This document shows positions 24,869 through 33,872 of a DNA stretch of 64,000 nucleotides, piece after piece. The stretch is taken from the NCBI GenBank assembly GCA_963796325.1, contig CAWCLF010000001.1:992001-1056000 (forward strand), given 5' to 3'. Position 1 is the first letter of the stretch. The number at the start of each line of letters is the position of its first letter. The DNA comes from CAVYGN01 sp963796325. Its GTDB lineage: Bacteria > Spirochaetota > Brevinematia > Brevinematales > JAOACQ01. The notes beneath the pieces were generated by a model. The model was given only the letters and a program-made list of their open reading frames with translations. It was not told the DNA's origin and searched no databases. The translations under genes and the position numbers were made by a program.

Positions 24869-26578
24869 TCAGGACCCGCCGCCAAGATGCTGAAATTCAT
24901 TTTCGAGTTCCCTGAAAGAAACCTTCCCGATACGGGTCAGGGGAAGCGATTCCCTGAATTCGACAACAGCGGGTACGCTCCATCTGTTAAGATTATTCCT
25001 GCAGTGTTCAATGATTTCAGTTTCCTTTTCCCGGGATGCCTTTGAAGGATCCTTCAGAACGACATACGCCTTGAGGACCTGCATCTTGTATCTGTCCGGG
25101 ATGCCTATAACGCATGACATGGATATGTCGGGGTGCCTGTCGAGGACTTCTTCGACCTGTACAGGCGAGATGCTTATACCGGAGACCTTGATAATTCTTT
25201 TCAGCCTGAGCCTGAAATAAAAATATCCGTCATTATCCATGGAACATATGTCGCCTGTGTGCAGCCAGATCCTTCCGTCGTTGTGCTTCTTCAAAGTCGC
25301 TGCGGTATCATCAGGGCTGTTAAGGTAACCGAGCATAACCGTAGGGCCGGATATGCATAATTCACCGTCTGTGCCCGGCTCTGCTTCGGTAATCGTTCCC
25401 GGGACGGTTATTTTTGCAAGCATGTCCGGCATAGGTATGCCCATACTGCCGGCGCGGTATCTTTTCATCGGCGTGACAATGCACCCGGTAACAGATTCTG
25501 TAAGCCCGTATCCTTCCAGGAGCTCCGCGCTTCCGCCCCGTTTTTTTATAAGAGCGTCGAACCGTTCCTTAATGCCTGCAGGCAGCTTGTCTCCTCCCGC
25601 ATAAGTGATTTTAAGGCATTTCAGACTTATGCGGTTCATTAATTTATTCCGCAGCAGCGCTTCGAACAGGGTCGGCACTCCGGCTAAGTATTGAGGTTTC
25701 TTTGTTTTAATAAGGGCTGCAACGGACTCCGGAGTGAAACGCGGAACAAGGACGCACTTGCCCCCGCTGATTAAAAATGTATGGATGCAGACACCCAGGC
25801 CGAAGCCATGGAATACGGGGAGTATCGAAAGGATCGTTTCTCCCGGGAGTATAGGCCCCTGGGATGCTGTCTGCAGGCCCAGGGCGTTAAAATTCCTGCT
25901 GGTAAGCATGATCCCTTTCGGCGTTCCCGTGGTTCCGCCGCTGAAAAGTATTACGGAGCATTCTAGAGGTCCGGGTTGTGCCGGCAGGGAAGACGGCATC
26001 CGGCGGTTCGAAGCGAGAAAATCTCTCCAGCGTTTGATGCGGCTGCCGCTTTCAGCGGGTTTCTTTATTTTACGTCCGCTTAAAACATAAAAAGCCGCAG
26101 CTTTCAGCGGGCTCATATATTCCGAAATTTTTGTTAAAACCAGTGTAATGACTCCTGTCTTATCGAGGACCTGCTTGAAATTTCCGTAAAATGCGTCAAG
26201 GGTGAAGGCCATGCGGCTTCCGCTTTCCGTCAGGTAAAACTCGATTTCCGAAGGCGTGCTTAACGGGTGGATCATGCTAATAACGACGCCTATTTTATTC
26301 AGGGCATAAAAAAGGATAATTGCCTGCGGGCAGTTCGGCAGGCAAATGGTTGCGACATCGCCTTTCGAGAGTCCCAGACCTGCAAGGGCGGCGGCCGTCC
26401 TGTCGATCGAAACCAGGAGTTCCTTATATGTCGAACGGCTGCCCATGAATTCATAAGCAATACGGCTGCTGAAGTTGAGAGCTGCATCATGAACCATCTG
26501 ATACATGGATTTATCAGGATAATTTAAGGAATGAGGTATATCTCCATAGAATGAAAGCCAGGGCCTCTGTTCATACAT
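24869..26578 (-). CDS. AMP-dependent acyl-CoA synthetase/ligase
   Basis: 569 residues from the chosen start. ANL-superfamily enzyme that adenylates a carboxylic (probably fatty) acid and transfers it to CoA. The P-loop SGGTTGTPKG (about 213-222) is intact, followed by LLEGYGLTESVTGCIVTP, LHTGDICSMDNDGYFYF and the C-terminal LKRIIKVSGISISPVQVEEVL; the last catalytic Lys region ends LTRIGKVSFREL, with the expected Lys. The longest frame would start at 26656, but that overlaps the upstream gene by 86 bp. ATG 26578 overlaps it by only 8 bp (ATGTATGA) and gives the usual N-terminus, MYEQRPWLSFYG. It is co-transcribed with the acyltransferase-like gene, suggesting an acyl-transfer or lipid-modification pathway. 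Long-chain versus medium-chain specificity is not clear. Confidence 0.88.
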   Translation of the reverse strand: MYEQRPWLSFYGDIPHSLNYPDKSMYQMVHDAALNFSSRIAYEFMGSRSTYKELLVSIDRTAAALAGLGLSKGDVATICLPNCPQAIILFYALNKIGVVISMIHPLSTPSEIEFYLTESGSRMAFTLDAFYGNFKQVLDKTGVITLVLTKISEYMSPLKAAAFYVLSGRKIKKPAESGSRIKRWRDFLASNRRMPSSLPAQPGPLECSVILFSGGTTGTPKGIMLTSRNFNALGLQTASQGPILPGETILSILPVFHGFGLGVCIHTFLISGGKCVLVPRFTPESVAALIKTKKPQYLAGVPTLFEALLRNKLMNRISLKCLKITYAGGDKLPAGIKERFDALIKKRGGSAELLEGYGLTESVTGCIVTPMKRYRAGSMGIPMPDMLAKITVPGTITEAEPGTDGELCISGPTVMLGYLNSPDDTAATLKKHNDGRIWLHTGDICSMDNDGYFYFRLRLKRIIKVSGISISPVQVEEVLDRHPDISMSCVIGIPDRYKMQVLKAYVVLKDPSKASREKETEIIEHCRNNLNRWSVPAVVEFRESLPLTRIGKVSFRELENEFQHLGGGS

Positions 26579-27461
26579 GTCCTGCCGTCCCTTTAAATGC
26601 CAGGATCTCTTCGGCGGATATTCCGGCATTGTCGAGAAGTTCCGGATGTTCCACAAGGTTCTTAAACACGATTATCGACCTGGCATTATAGAAGCCTTCG
26701 TTGATTCTTTCATCAAAAGTAAATGAAACGTTAATGCAGTCGCAGGCAGCTATCCGGTCTTTTTCGTCTACAACCGCTTCTTTATGCATTTTGCCTATCA
26801 CCATGAATATGCTTGCGCTGCCGTATTCGAAAAGATGGTGAAACGGCGCCTCAAGCCCGATGCTGCCGAGATTAGCAAGATAGACCGATGTATACAGCGG
26901 TATTGCGCTCATCAAAAAGCCGGGAAGAATATTATGGTAATCCAGAAAACGGATAAGCCATGCTATGAAGTTTATGACCGGCCTGGGCAGCGAAGCGACA
27001 AAATCGACCAGCATGTCGTCGTCTCCTTTCCGGTCGCTTCTTGCAATGTTTAAATGGTTATTAACTATATCCCTGACCTGCATCAGCGATTCACTTCCGG
27101 TAAATACTATCCTTGAGTTTGTCTCGGCAGCCTCTTCGGTGAAATCTTTTTTTACTATAAATGTAACGCTTATATCATTATGCTCGTATATCCTGCGCCC
27201 GGCCACAAAACGGTTAAGTTCGGGCCGGAGCCTTAAAGTCCGGGCTATGGCTGCCAGGAAAACATGAAAAATCGTGATCTTCTCTCCGGGTTTTTTACCT
27301 TTGTTTGCATTTTCAAGATAATCCAGCATCCCGCCGGCTTTTATTTTCTGGGTGAAATAGACTACCGATTCCATCCGCGTTTTTAAGAGATATGGAAAAA
27401 TTCTCCTGAAAGCCGGCAGTTTTGAGAGGTAAATTCCGTCTTTTCTTCTTTTAAAGGCCAT
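26571..27461 (-). CDS. CoA-dependent acyltransferase (E2 catalytic-domain-like), catalytic His absent
   Basis: 296 residues resembling the catalytic domain of 2-oxoacid dehydrogenase E2/chloramphenicol-acetyltransferase proteins, but with no lipoyl or peripheral-subunit-binding domain. Similar blocks are KITIFHVFLAAIARTLRLRP, LNRFVAGRRIYEHNDISVTF and GSASIFMVIGK. The terminal active-site motif of the family, HxxxDG in D-H-R-x-x-D-G, reads D250-E-R-I-N-E-G256, so the catalytic His is Glu251 and the Asp is Glu255. The protein may be a non-catalytic or altered acyltransferase. I start at ATG 27461 because AGGAG precedes it; the longer frame begins with TTG at 27479. It overlaps the ligase gene by 8 bp, so the two are translationally coupled. 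It is divergent from the ABC exporter. Confidence 0.7.
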   Translation of the reverse strand: MAFKRRKDGIYLSKLPAFRRIFPYLLKTRMESVVYFTQKIKAGGMLDYLENANKGKKPGEKITIFHVFLAAIARTLRLRPELNRFVAGRRIYEHNDISVTFIVKKDFTEEAAETNSRIVFTGSESLMQVRDIVNNHLNIARSDRKGDDDMLVDFVASLPRPVINFIAWLIRFLDYHNILPGFLMSAIPLYTSVYLANLGSIGLEAPFHHLFEYGSASIFMVIGKMHKEAVVDEKDRIAACDCINVSFTFDERINEGFYNARSIIVFKNLVEHPELLDNAGISAEEILAFKGTAGHV

Positions 27462-27558
27462 AACAGCTCCTATCGGCAAAACCGCTGAAACCGGCGGAAG
27501 AAATGAACATATCCGTTTAGATTATAACGCAAGGATATAAAAATGCAACCCATTTTAC

Positions 27559-27594
27559 AAGGACCGCCTTCGGCCGGATTAACGAATGGTCCTT
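27559..27594. other. Compound inverted repeat in the divergent intergenic region
   Basis: AAGGACC (27559-27565) and GGTCCTT (27588-27594) bracket a smaller GCC-TTC-GGC hairpin. The 201-bp gap separates two divergent operons, so a terminator is not needed here. It could be an operator or another remnant of the TTAA element family, since AAGGACC also occurs in the 11199 element. Function is unknown. Confidence 0.4.
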
Positions 27595-27662
27595 AATTCC
27601 TATGGACAAAATGATGAGGTTAGCTTTATTATATTTATCTGGAAAACGAGAGGAATGATTTT

Positions 27663-28601
27663 ATGAAAGTTAATCTTCCGATAGATCGGGCAAGCGCCGT
27701 TGAGGTAGATCATGTATTCTGCTCGATCGGAAGGCGCCCCGTTCTCTTTAATGTGAACCTCAATATCAGCCGGGGAAGCATAGCCGGGATTTTAGGTCCG
27801 AACGGGGCCGGTAAAACCACTTTATTATCCCTGGTGACAGGGCTTCGCAGGTTTACTGAAGGAAGCGTAACGGTCCTGGGTGAAAGTTTGCCGTCCTGCG
27901 GCAGAAGCCTCCGGAGAAGGATCGGCATCGTGTTTCAGGAAACTGCGCTTTATGAAGAATTGACGGTCAGTGAAAATCTAATATTTTCAGCGGCCCTGTA
28001 CGGCATAGAGGATCAAAAGAAAAGGATAGGTGAAACCCTTGAGCTTTTAGGGCTCAGGGATCTATCCGGAGAAAGGGTGAAGACTCTGTCGGGCGGCATG
28101 CGCAGAAGGGTTTCGATAACACGGGCCCTTCTTCACAAACCGGATCTGTTAATAATAGACGAACCGACACTCGGGGTCGATGTGGAAGCGAGGCATTCGA
28201 TCTGGCAGCATCTCCTTACTCTTAAAAAGGAAGGAGTTACCGTGCTCATTTCTACAAATTACCTGGATGAAGCCCAGGCTGTTTGCGATAGCGTATCGGT
28301 AATCCGGTCCGGCAGGGTGATTGTTACAGAAAGTCCCGCCCGGCTTATCGCCCGTGCAGGTTCATGCCTGGATATTGAATGCGGAGCGGGGTCGATGAAC
28401 AAGGCCGTTTCAATCCTGACAGGCATCGAGGGCGTCATCAGGATCGATGAAACCCCCTTCGGACTGTCGGTATTCATTAACAACCGCGTGCTGCCGGACG
28501 ACCTTATCCTGGCAGTTTTGAAGGCCGTGCCGATTAACGGTTTTCTGATCAGGCCTCCGGATCTTGCGGAAGTATTCCGGGTTCTCGAAGGTACGGTATG
28601 A
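27663..28601 (+). CDS. ABC-2-type exporter ATP-binding protein
   Basis: 312-residue ATPase of the CcmA/DrrA exporter type. Walker A GPNGAGKTT (45-53), Q-loop in GIVFQETALYEELT, signature LSGGMRRR (about 142-149), Walker B LLIIDEP (about 162-168) and the H-loop region STNYLDEA, where the expected His after the T is Asn, are visible. The C-terminal 80 residues form the regulatory extension typical of drug, polysaccharide or lipid exporters. ATG follows GAGAGGAATG. It overlaps the first permease gene by 4 bp (ATGA), so the three genes form a tightly coupled operon. The cargo is unknown; the divergent acyl-CoA ligase pair suggests, but does not show, a lipid or acylated product. Confidence 0.88.
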   Translation: MKVNLPIDRASAVEVDHVFCSIGRRPVLFNVNLNISRGSIAGILGPNGAGKTTLLSLVTGLRRFTEGSVTVLGESLPSCGRSLRRRIGIVFQETALYEELTVSENLIFSAALYGIEDQKKRIGETLELLGLRDLSGERVKTLSGGMRRRVSITRALLHKPDLLIIDEPTLGVDVEARHSIWQHLLTLKKEGVTVLISTNYLDEAQAVCDSVSVIRSGRVIVTESPARLIARAGSCLDIECGAGSMNKAVSILTGIEGVIRIDETPFGLSVFINNRVLPDDLILAVLKAVPINGFLIRPPDLAEVFRVLEGTV

Positions 28602-29701
28602 AGTATTACCTTAAAGCGGTAATCGGCGGGTTTAATGCCGAGATAAGGTACTTTCTGAGGTCAAAACTTATCGTTTTACTTACGCTTCTCCAATCGGTGA
28701 CTTTCATCCTGCTGGTCAGCATATTCGGATTGACCGGGTCCAGGGCCCCGACGGCGCTTGTAGATGAGGATAAAAGTCCCTATTCGGCAAAATTCAGGCG
28801 GACGCTTGAAACAACGCACCATTCGTTCTCGATCAGGTATATGGACCTGGAATCCGCAATGAGGGCGGTAAGAAACGGCGAGCTTGTCGCAGTGATCATC
28901 ATTCCTAAAGGTTTCAATGATGCTGTATCGGGCGGAAGGACAATGCCCGTTGAAGTAATAATAGATAATATCGATACGGACCTTACCGGGGACATACAGA
29001 GGGCCATGCCTTCGGCCATAGTCTCTTTTGCAAGGCAGGAATCTTTCACCGGTATTCATATACATGTAGAGGAACATGACCTGGTCGATCATGATACCGG
29101 TTTCATACCATACCTGATTGTCAGCGCGCTGGCTCTATGCGCTTTCGTGACTGCAGGAATATTAAGCGCAGCGGCAGTGGCAGGAGAATTTGAAACGGAT
29201 ACTATAAAGCTTCTGAAAGCTTCTCCCGTCCACCCGCTTTTTCCGCTGACAGGGAGAATCCTGGCTGCCGATGCCGCCGGTATTCTTGCCATGGCGGTAA
29301 ATACTGCAGTTGTAATTATGGGTTATGGAGTGATGCCGATTCATCCGGCGCTCATGGTTTTCGCCCTCCTGGCCTGTGTTATCATTTTCGGCTGCGCCGG
29401 CGCTCTTATCGGAGGGATGTTCAAGCGGATACTCCCTTCGGTTTCCCTGATCTTCGGTCTTTCTCTTCCGCTTTATATTGACAGCGGTTCGATGGAACCG
29501 GAAAGGTTCGACGGGAACCTGGTATGGGGCCTGGCTCACCTGTCGCCTGTTTATTACGCGATAGGCGTCCTGGAATATGCATTTCATGGCCTTGTAGTTA
29601 CTCCTGAATCCGTATTCGCCGATTTCCTGGCACTTTCGGGCTGGGCCGTGCTTATGATTATTTTCACGGGTCTTACTGCCGGGAGGAGGTATTCTTCATG
29701 A
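28598..29701 (+). CDS. ABC-2-type exporter permease 1
   Basis: 367-residue membrane protein of the ABC2_membrane_3 (YhhJ/YbhR) type: one N-terminal helix (about 25-46), a large extracytoplasmic domain (about 48-175, including SGGRTMPVEVIIDNIDTDL), then five or six C-terminal helices. The C-terminal segment with GGMFKRILPSVSLIFGLSL and SPVYYAIGVLEYAFHG is typical of these exporters. It overlaps the ATPase and the second permease by 4 bp at each end. The external domains of permease 1 and permease 2 are alike (each with a DIDxAD/TDLTGDI-type segment and an EHDL turn), so the two probably form a heterodimer that arose by duplication. Confidence 0.85.
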   Translation: MKYYLKAVIGGFNAEIRYFLRSKLIVLLTLLQSVTFILLVSIFGLTGSRAPTALVDEDKSPYSAKFRRTLETTHHSFSIRYMDLESAMRAVRNGELVAVIIIPKGFNDAVSGGRTMPVEVIIDNIDTDLTGDIQRAMPSAIVSFARQESFTGIHIHVEEHDLVDHDTGFIPYLIVSALALCAFVTAGILSAAAVAGEFETDTIKLLKASPVHPLFPLTGRILAADAAGILAMAVNTAVVIMGYGVMPIHPALMVFALLACVIIFGCAGALIGGMFKRILPSVSLIFGLSLPLYIDSGSMEPERFDGNLVWGLAHLSPVYYAIGVLEYAFHGLVVTPESVFADFLALSGWAVLMIIFTGLTAGRRYSS

Positions 29702-30834
29702 TCAGGGGATTATGGGCTGCTGCCCGGCTCGATATTCTGCTTTGGCTGCGCATGCCCCTGTATATAATGAGCTCTGTAATTCCGCCGCTGGGTATGGCTC
29801 TGGTTTTAGCTGCGCTTGTTATATCCGCAGGCATGCAGCCGGTCGCTCTGGTTGTAGAGTCCCAAAGCAACGATGCTCTTTTGCTTACGCATTTGATAAT
29901 GGAGGATACGGAAGCTTATATGCTTAAGCTGACCGACAGCCTTACCGCGGCAAGAATGCTCAGGGACCAGGAGGTTGCCGCTGTTATTACGATCCCAGAA
30001 GATTTCGACGATTCCATAGACAGGGGAGAAGCGAGAGTTATATTGACCCTTAATAACATCGACATCGATTTTGCGGACGACATCCGCAGGTCTGTAGACA
30101 GGTCAGTCGCACAGTATGATGCGCCCGGGATGACCTACAGGGAGGAACAAAGTCCTATCGAGAGTTTTAAAGCGCCTAACCCTTACCGTATAAGTATCGA
30201 CGAGCATGACCTCCGAAGGACAAACGTAGGTTTTTTCAGCTACCAGATAATACCTGTCCTGATACTCATAGTGCTCAGCGTCGGATTTATCGGCACTTCG
30301 CTTCTGGGCGCCCTTGACAAAGAAAAGGGGACTGCCCGCTACCTGGTCATAGCCCCCGTTTCCAGCTGGGCTATAATTGCCGGGCGCATTCTCGGCTCTT
30401 TTATTATGTCGATGGCTGTGCTTGTTCCTGCCATATTTATATGCATATTGACGGGGGTCATCGATCCGCCTCCGGATCATTGGCCGGCGCTTGCAGTACT
30501 TTTCATTTCAACCGGCTTATGCGCCTCGGGGCTCGGAGCTGTGCTCGGATCGGTTATAAGAGACTCCAGGACGGCGGCAATGGCTTCGGCTTCTGCCGCG
30601 GCAGGCCTTTTCTTCCTTGGGGGAGGTTTCACAACTATAGTTTTTTTACCGCTTTGGCTTCGGAATATCAGTGCATTTATACCGATCAGGTATGCCATAG
30701 ACGGGATAAGGCAGGCTCTCTTCTATCCCGTGCTTGATGGAATCGGGAAGGATATAGCGGTGCTTCTTTTCTCGGCGGCTGCTTCCGTCATTGCCGGATC
30801 GCTGCTGCTGCGCAGGTCATGGACATCCGAATAA
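29698..30834 (+). CDS. ABC-2-type exporter permease 2
   Basis: 378-residue partner of permease 1 with the same plan: N-terminal helix (about 18-42), external domain (about 44-180, with LTLNNIDIDFADDIRRS and ISIDEHDLRRTNVGFF), then helices including LLGALDKEKGTARYLVIAP, the E-K-x-x-G-T loop that contacts the ATPase in ABC-2 exporters. The C-terminal FIPIRYAIDGIRQALF is typical. It overlaps permease 1 by 4 bp and ends the operon; only AT-rich sequence follows before the next promoter. No export substrate can be named from sequence. Confidence 0.87.
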   Translation: MIRGLWAAARLDILLWLRMPLYIMSSVIPPLGMALVLAALVISAGMQPVALVVESQSNDALLLTHLIMEDTEAYMLKLTDSLTAARMLRDQEVAAVITIPEDFDDSIDRGEARVILTLNNIDIDFADDIRRSVDRSVAQYDAPGMTYREEQSPIESFKAPNPYRISIDEHDLRRTNVGFFSYQIIPVLILIVLSVGFIGTSLLGALDKEKGTARYLVIAPVSSWAIIAGRILGSFIMSMAVLVPAIFICILTGVIDPPPDHWPALAVLFISTGLCASGLGAVLGSVIRDSRTAAMASASAAAGLFFLGGGFTTIVFLPLWLRNISAFIPIRYAIDGIRQALFYPVLDGIGKDIAVLLFSAAASVIAGSLLLRRSWTSE

Positions 30835-30849
30835 CACTAAAAATTATTT

Positions 30850-30878
30850 TTGACTATTTCCATAAAAGAGATTAAAAT
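30850..30878 (+). promoter_or_regulatory. Sigma-70 promoter for the GAF/PAS histidine kinase
   Basis: TTGACT (30850-30855), a 17-bp spacer and TAAAAT (30873-30878) lie about 105 bp before the chosen ATG. A further TATAAT-like box sits at about 30920, so two starts are possible. Confidence 0.6.
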
Positions 30879-30982
30879 TAAACTCAGAGCATGAACATAT
30901 TTCATTAATTTCAAATCCTTTATATAATTACATGACAAGTCTGGATTTTAGATATTTTTTTATAATAAAGGAGTTAATTGAA

Positions 30983-33757
30983 ATGGGAAATACCCTTTCT
31001 TCCGTGAAAAAGAAAAAAAAGCCGCCGGCATCGAGAGACATGATAGAAGAACTGCGCAGGCTCAACAGGACGCTTAAGGCTCTGAGCCGCTCGAACCATG
31101 CCATGGTGCATTCTGCGGATGAAAAGGAGTATATGGATGAGGTCTGCAGGATTGTAACGGAAGATTGCGGCCATGCAATGGTATGGATAGGGTTCAAGGA
31201 TGACAGCCCGAAAAAATCGGTAAGGCCTGTTTCATATTATGGTTTCGAAAAGGGTTATCTTGAAACCCTTAATATCACCTGGTCCGACACCGAACGCGGA
31301 AGAGGCCCGACAGGCACTGCTATCCGGACTGGCGAAACATGCATGTGCCTGAATATGCTTACCGATCCTCTGTTCGAACCATGGAGGAAAGAAGCTTTAA
31401 AAAGGGGTTATGCTTCGAGCATCAGCCTGCCTATAATAGCCTTTGAAAACACATTGGGGGCTCTGACTATTTATTCCAGGGAGCCCGATCCCTTCTCACA
31501 GGATGAAATCATACTGCTTAAACAGCTCACGGACGATCTGGCATACGGGATCACGGTATTCAGGTTCAGGGCGGCCAATATAAAGGCTGAGGAAGCGCTT
31601 AAAGAATCAAGAGAAATGTACCGATCCCTTTTCGAGTCGATGACAGAGGGTTTCGCCCTTAATGAGATAGTTCTGGACGGCAGGGGTGTACCTGCCGATT
31701 ACCGCTTTATCCAGGTAAATCCTTCTTTTGAAAAAATGACCGGTTTGAAAAGAAACGATATTGAAGGAAAACTGGCGAGCGAGGTCCTGACCGATAACGA
31801 ACCTTACAGAGTTGAGAGTTTCGGGAAAGTCGCCCTGACGGGGGAGCCTGAGCATTTTGAATATTTTTCCAGGACGCTAACCCGCCATTTCGAGGTGTTT
31901 GCCTACAGGCCGGCTCCAATGCAGTTCGCAATGCTTTATATGGATATTACAACACGCAGGCTTAATGAAGAATGGATCGAATACCAGGCGGGCCTTCTTG
32001 AAAATGTCCATGACGCTATTATCGGAATGGACAGGGATTTCAGGATAACCGCCTGGAACAGGGCTGCCGAGGAATTATACGGCTGGAAATCTTCCGAGGT
32101 GATGGGTAAACCGGTTGATAAAATAATAAAATCCGATTTGAGCCTTATTATGCGCTCAAACCTGCCGGCTGAAGGACAATCAAGGGACCGGTACATAACT
32201 GAAGTTGTTAATTACCATAAAAACGGATGGAAGATCGATATCGAAACCTATATTATCGCTCTCAGAAATTTAAAAGGAGAGCTCTCCGGCTATGTGGCCG
32301 CCAACAGGGACATTTCGAAACGAAAAGCGACGGAAGACGCTTTGAGGCAGACGAGGGATTTCCTGGAAAGCCTGATCAATTACGCCAATGCTCCGATAAT
32401 TTGCTGGAATACTGATTACAGGATAACGATATTCAATCATGCCTTCGAACACCTGGTCAGCCGTAAAGCTGTCGATATCATAGGACAGGAGCTCGAAATT
32501 TTATTTCCCGAGGAATACCGGAAAGAATCTCTCACGAAAATAGCGCTTACATCGAGGGGCACGTACTGGGAGGGCGTTGAAATACCTGTCCTCCGCAGCG
32601 ACGGGGATATCCGTATTGTATTATGGAATTCCGCCAATATTTATGCGCAGGACGGTGAAACTCTGCTTGCCACGATCGCCCAGGGGCAGGATATAACAGA
32701 AAGGAAAAGAGCGGAAGAGGGCCTTAAAGCGGCGAAGGATGCGGCCGAATCGGCAAACATGGCAAAGTCCAGCTTCATCGCCAATATGAGCCATGAACTC
32801 CGCACGCCCCTTAATGCAATTTTAGGCTATGCGCAGATACTGGAAAAGAGCAATAACCTGACGCAGAGTCAGAAAAACGGAATTGAAGTGATATACCGGA
32901 GCGGGGAGCATCTCCTGAGGATGATAAATAATCTCCTTGATTTTTCAAAAATAGAAGCCGGTAAAATGGTTTTGAGAAAGGGTCCCTTTAATCCCGATAA
33001 ATTGCTGAAATCGGTTATCGATCTAGTCATCTTTCAGGCGGAAAAGAAGGGCCTTGATTTCATTTTTATAGCTAAAAACAATCTTCCCCCTTCAATTAAA
33101 GGCGATGAGATGAGCCTTGCCCAGGTTTTACTCAATCTTTTGAGCAATGCCGTGAAGTTTACGGATGAGGGAACAGTAAAGCTCATTGCGGAAGACATTT
33201 CGGATAAAAAGCACCTCCAGGACAGTGCAAAAAGGATGATACATTTCGAAATTGCCGATACCGGCATCGGGATAAATTCCGAACAGGTCGATATGATATT
33301 CGAGCCCTTCAGCCAGCTGACAAATAAAAAAATAAACATCAAGGGAACAGGACTGGGTTTATCGATATGCCGTTACCTTGTAAGACTGATGGGCGGAGAA
33401 CTGCAGGTTGAAAGCTCGCCCGGAAGAGGAAGCGCATTCTGGTTCGATCTTGTTTTTGATATTGAAGAGAAAGCGGCAGGTTTAAAAAGCGACAGTGCTG
33501 TAAAAGTAAAAAAAATGACCGCAGGGACGGATGAAAGAGAAAAAATTAATCCTCCTCCGGCCGAAGACCTGCGAAGTCTCCTGGCTATGGCTGAAGCAGG
33601 CGATATAATGGGCATCAGGAAATGGGCGGACACCTCTTCTGACGGCGGGAGATTCACGGGATTTTCTTCAAGGATCAGGGAGATGTCGGAAGATATAAAA
33701 CTGGATGAAATTCGTGAATTTATCAGCAGGTTTTTACAAAGGACCGGACCTGTTTAA
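30983..33757 (+). CDS. GAF-PAS-PAS-PAS sensor histidine kinase
   Basis: 924 residues, no membrane helix, hence cytoplasmic. A GAF-like domain (about 50-190, with the conserved GRGPTGTAIRTGE) is followed by three PAS domains (about 208-325, 336-455 and 460-580). HisKA carries the H-box NMSHELRTPLNAIL (His604). HATPase_c has LLSNAVKF, DTGIGI and GTGLGLSICRYL. A final tail of about 75 residues begins INPPPAEDLRSLL and contains GDIMGIRKWAD; no receiver domain precedes it. ATG 30983 has AAAGGAG at 30967-30973; a longer TTG/ATG reading would start at 30932. It is the only gene on its transcript by spacing. The kinase at 40167 is a clear paralogue, sharing the GAF and the tail. The partner regulator is unknown. 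Confidence 0.92.
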   Translation: MGNTLSSVKKKKKPPASRDMIEELRRLNRTLKALSRSNHAMVHSADEKEYMDEVCRIVTEDCGHAMVWIGFKDDSPKKSVRPVSYYGFEKGYLETLNITWSDTERGRGPTGTAIRTGETCMCLNMLTDPLFEPWRKEALKRGYASSISLPIIAFENTLGALTIYSREPDPFSQDEIILLKQLTDDLAYGITVFRFRAANIKAEEALKESREMYRSLFESMTEGFALNEIVLDGRGVPADYRFIQVNPSFEKMTGLKRNDIEGKLASEVLTDNEPYRVESFGKVALTGEPEHFEYFSRTLTRHFEVFAYRPAPMQFAMLYMDITTRRLNEEWIEYQAGLLENVHDAIIGMDRDFRITAWNRAAEELYGWKSSEVMGKPVDKIIKSDLSLIMRSNLPAEGQSRDRYITEVVNYHKNGWKIDIETYIIALRNLKGELSGYVAANRDISKRKATEDALRQTRDFLESLINYANAPIICWNTDYRITIFNHAFEHLVSRKAVDIIGQELEILFPEEYRKESLTKIALTSRGTYWEGVEIPVLRSDGDIRIVLWNSANIYAQDGETLLATIAQGQDITERKRAEEGLKAAKDAAESANMAKSSFIANMSHELRTPLNAILGYAQILEKSNNLTQSQKNGIEVIYRSGEHLLRMINNLLDFSKIEAGKMVLRKGPFNPDKLLKSVIDLVIFQAEKKGLDFIFIAKNNLPPSIKGDEMSLAQVLLNLLSNAVKFTDEGTVKLIAEDISDKKHLQDSAKRMIHFEIADTGIGINSEQVDMIFEPFSQLTNKKINIKGTGLGLSICRYLVRLMGGELQVESSPGRGSAFWFDLVFDIEEKAAGLKSDSAVKVKKMTAGTDEREKINPPPAEDLRSLLAMAEAGDIMGIRKWADTSSDGGRFTGFSSRIREMSEDIKLDEIREFISRFLQRTGPV

Positions 33758-33787
33758 GATTAACCGGCGCATGGGATAAATTTCTCA

Positions 33788-33816
33788 TTGACAATTTTAT
33801 GCCTGTTCCTTAACAT
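33788..33816 (+). promoter_or_regulatory. Promoter for the sugar-permease/acyltransferase operon
   Basis: Perfect TTGACA (33788-33793), a 17-bp spacer and a weaker TAACAT (33811-33816), 57 bp before the GTG start of the permease gene. Confidence 0.5.
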
Positions 33817-33872
33817 TATTCCTTGTCTATGCACAGGTCATTTATATTTATATTTTCGCAGGGACCGGATTT

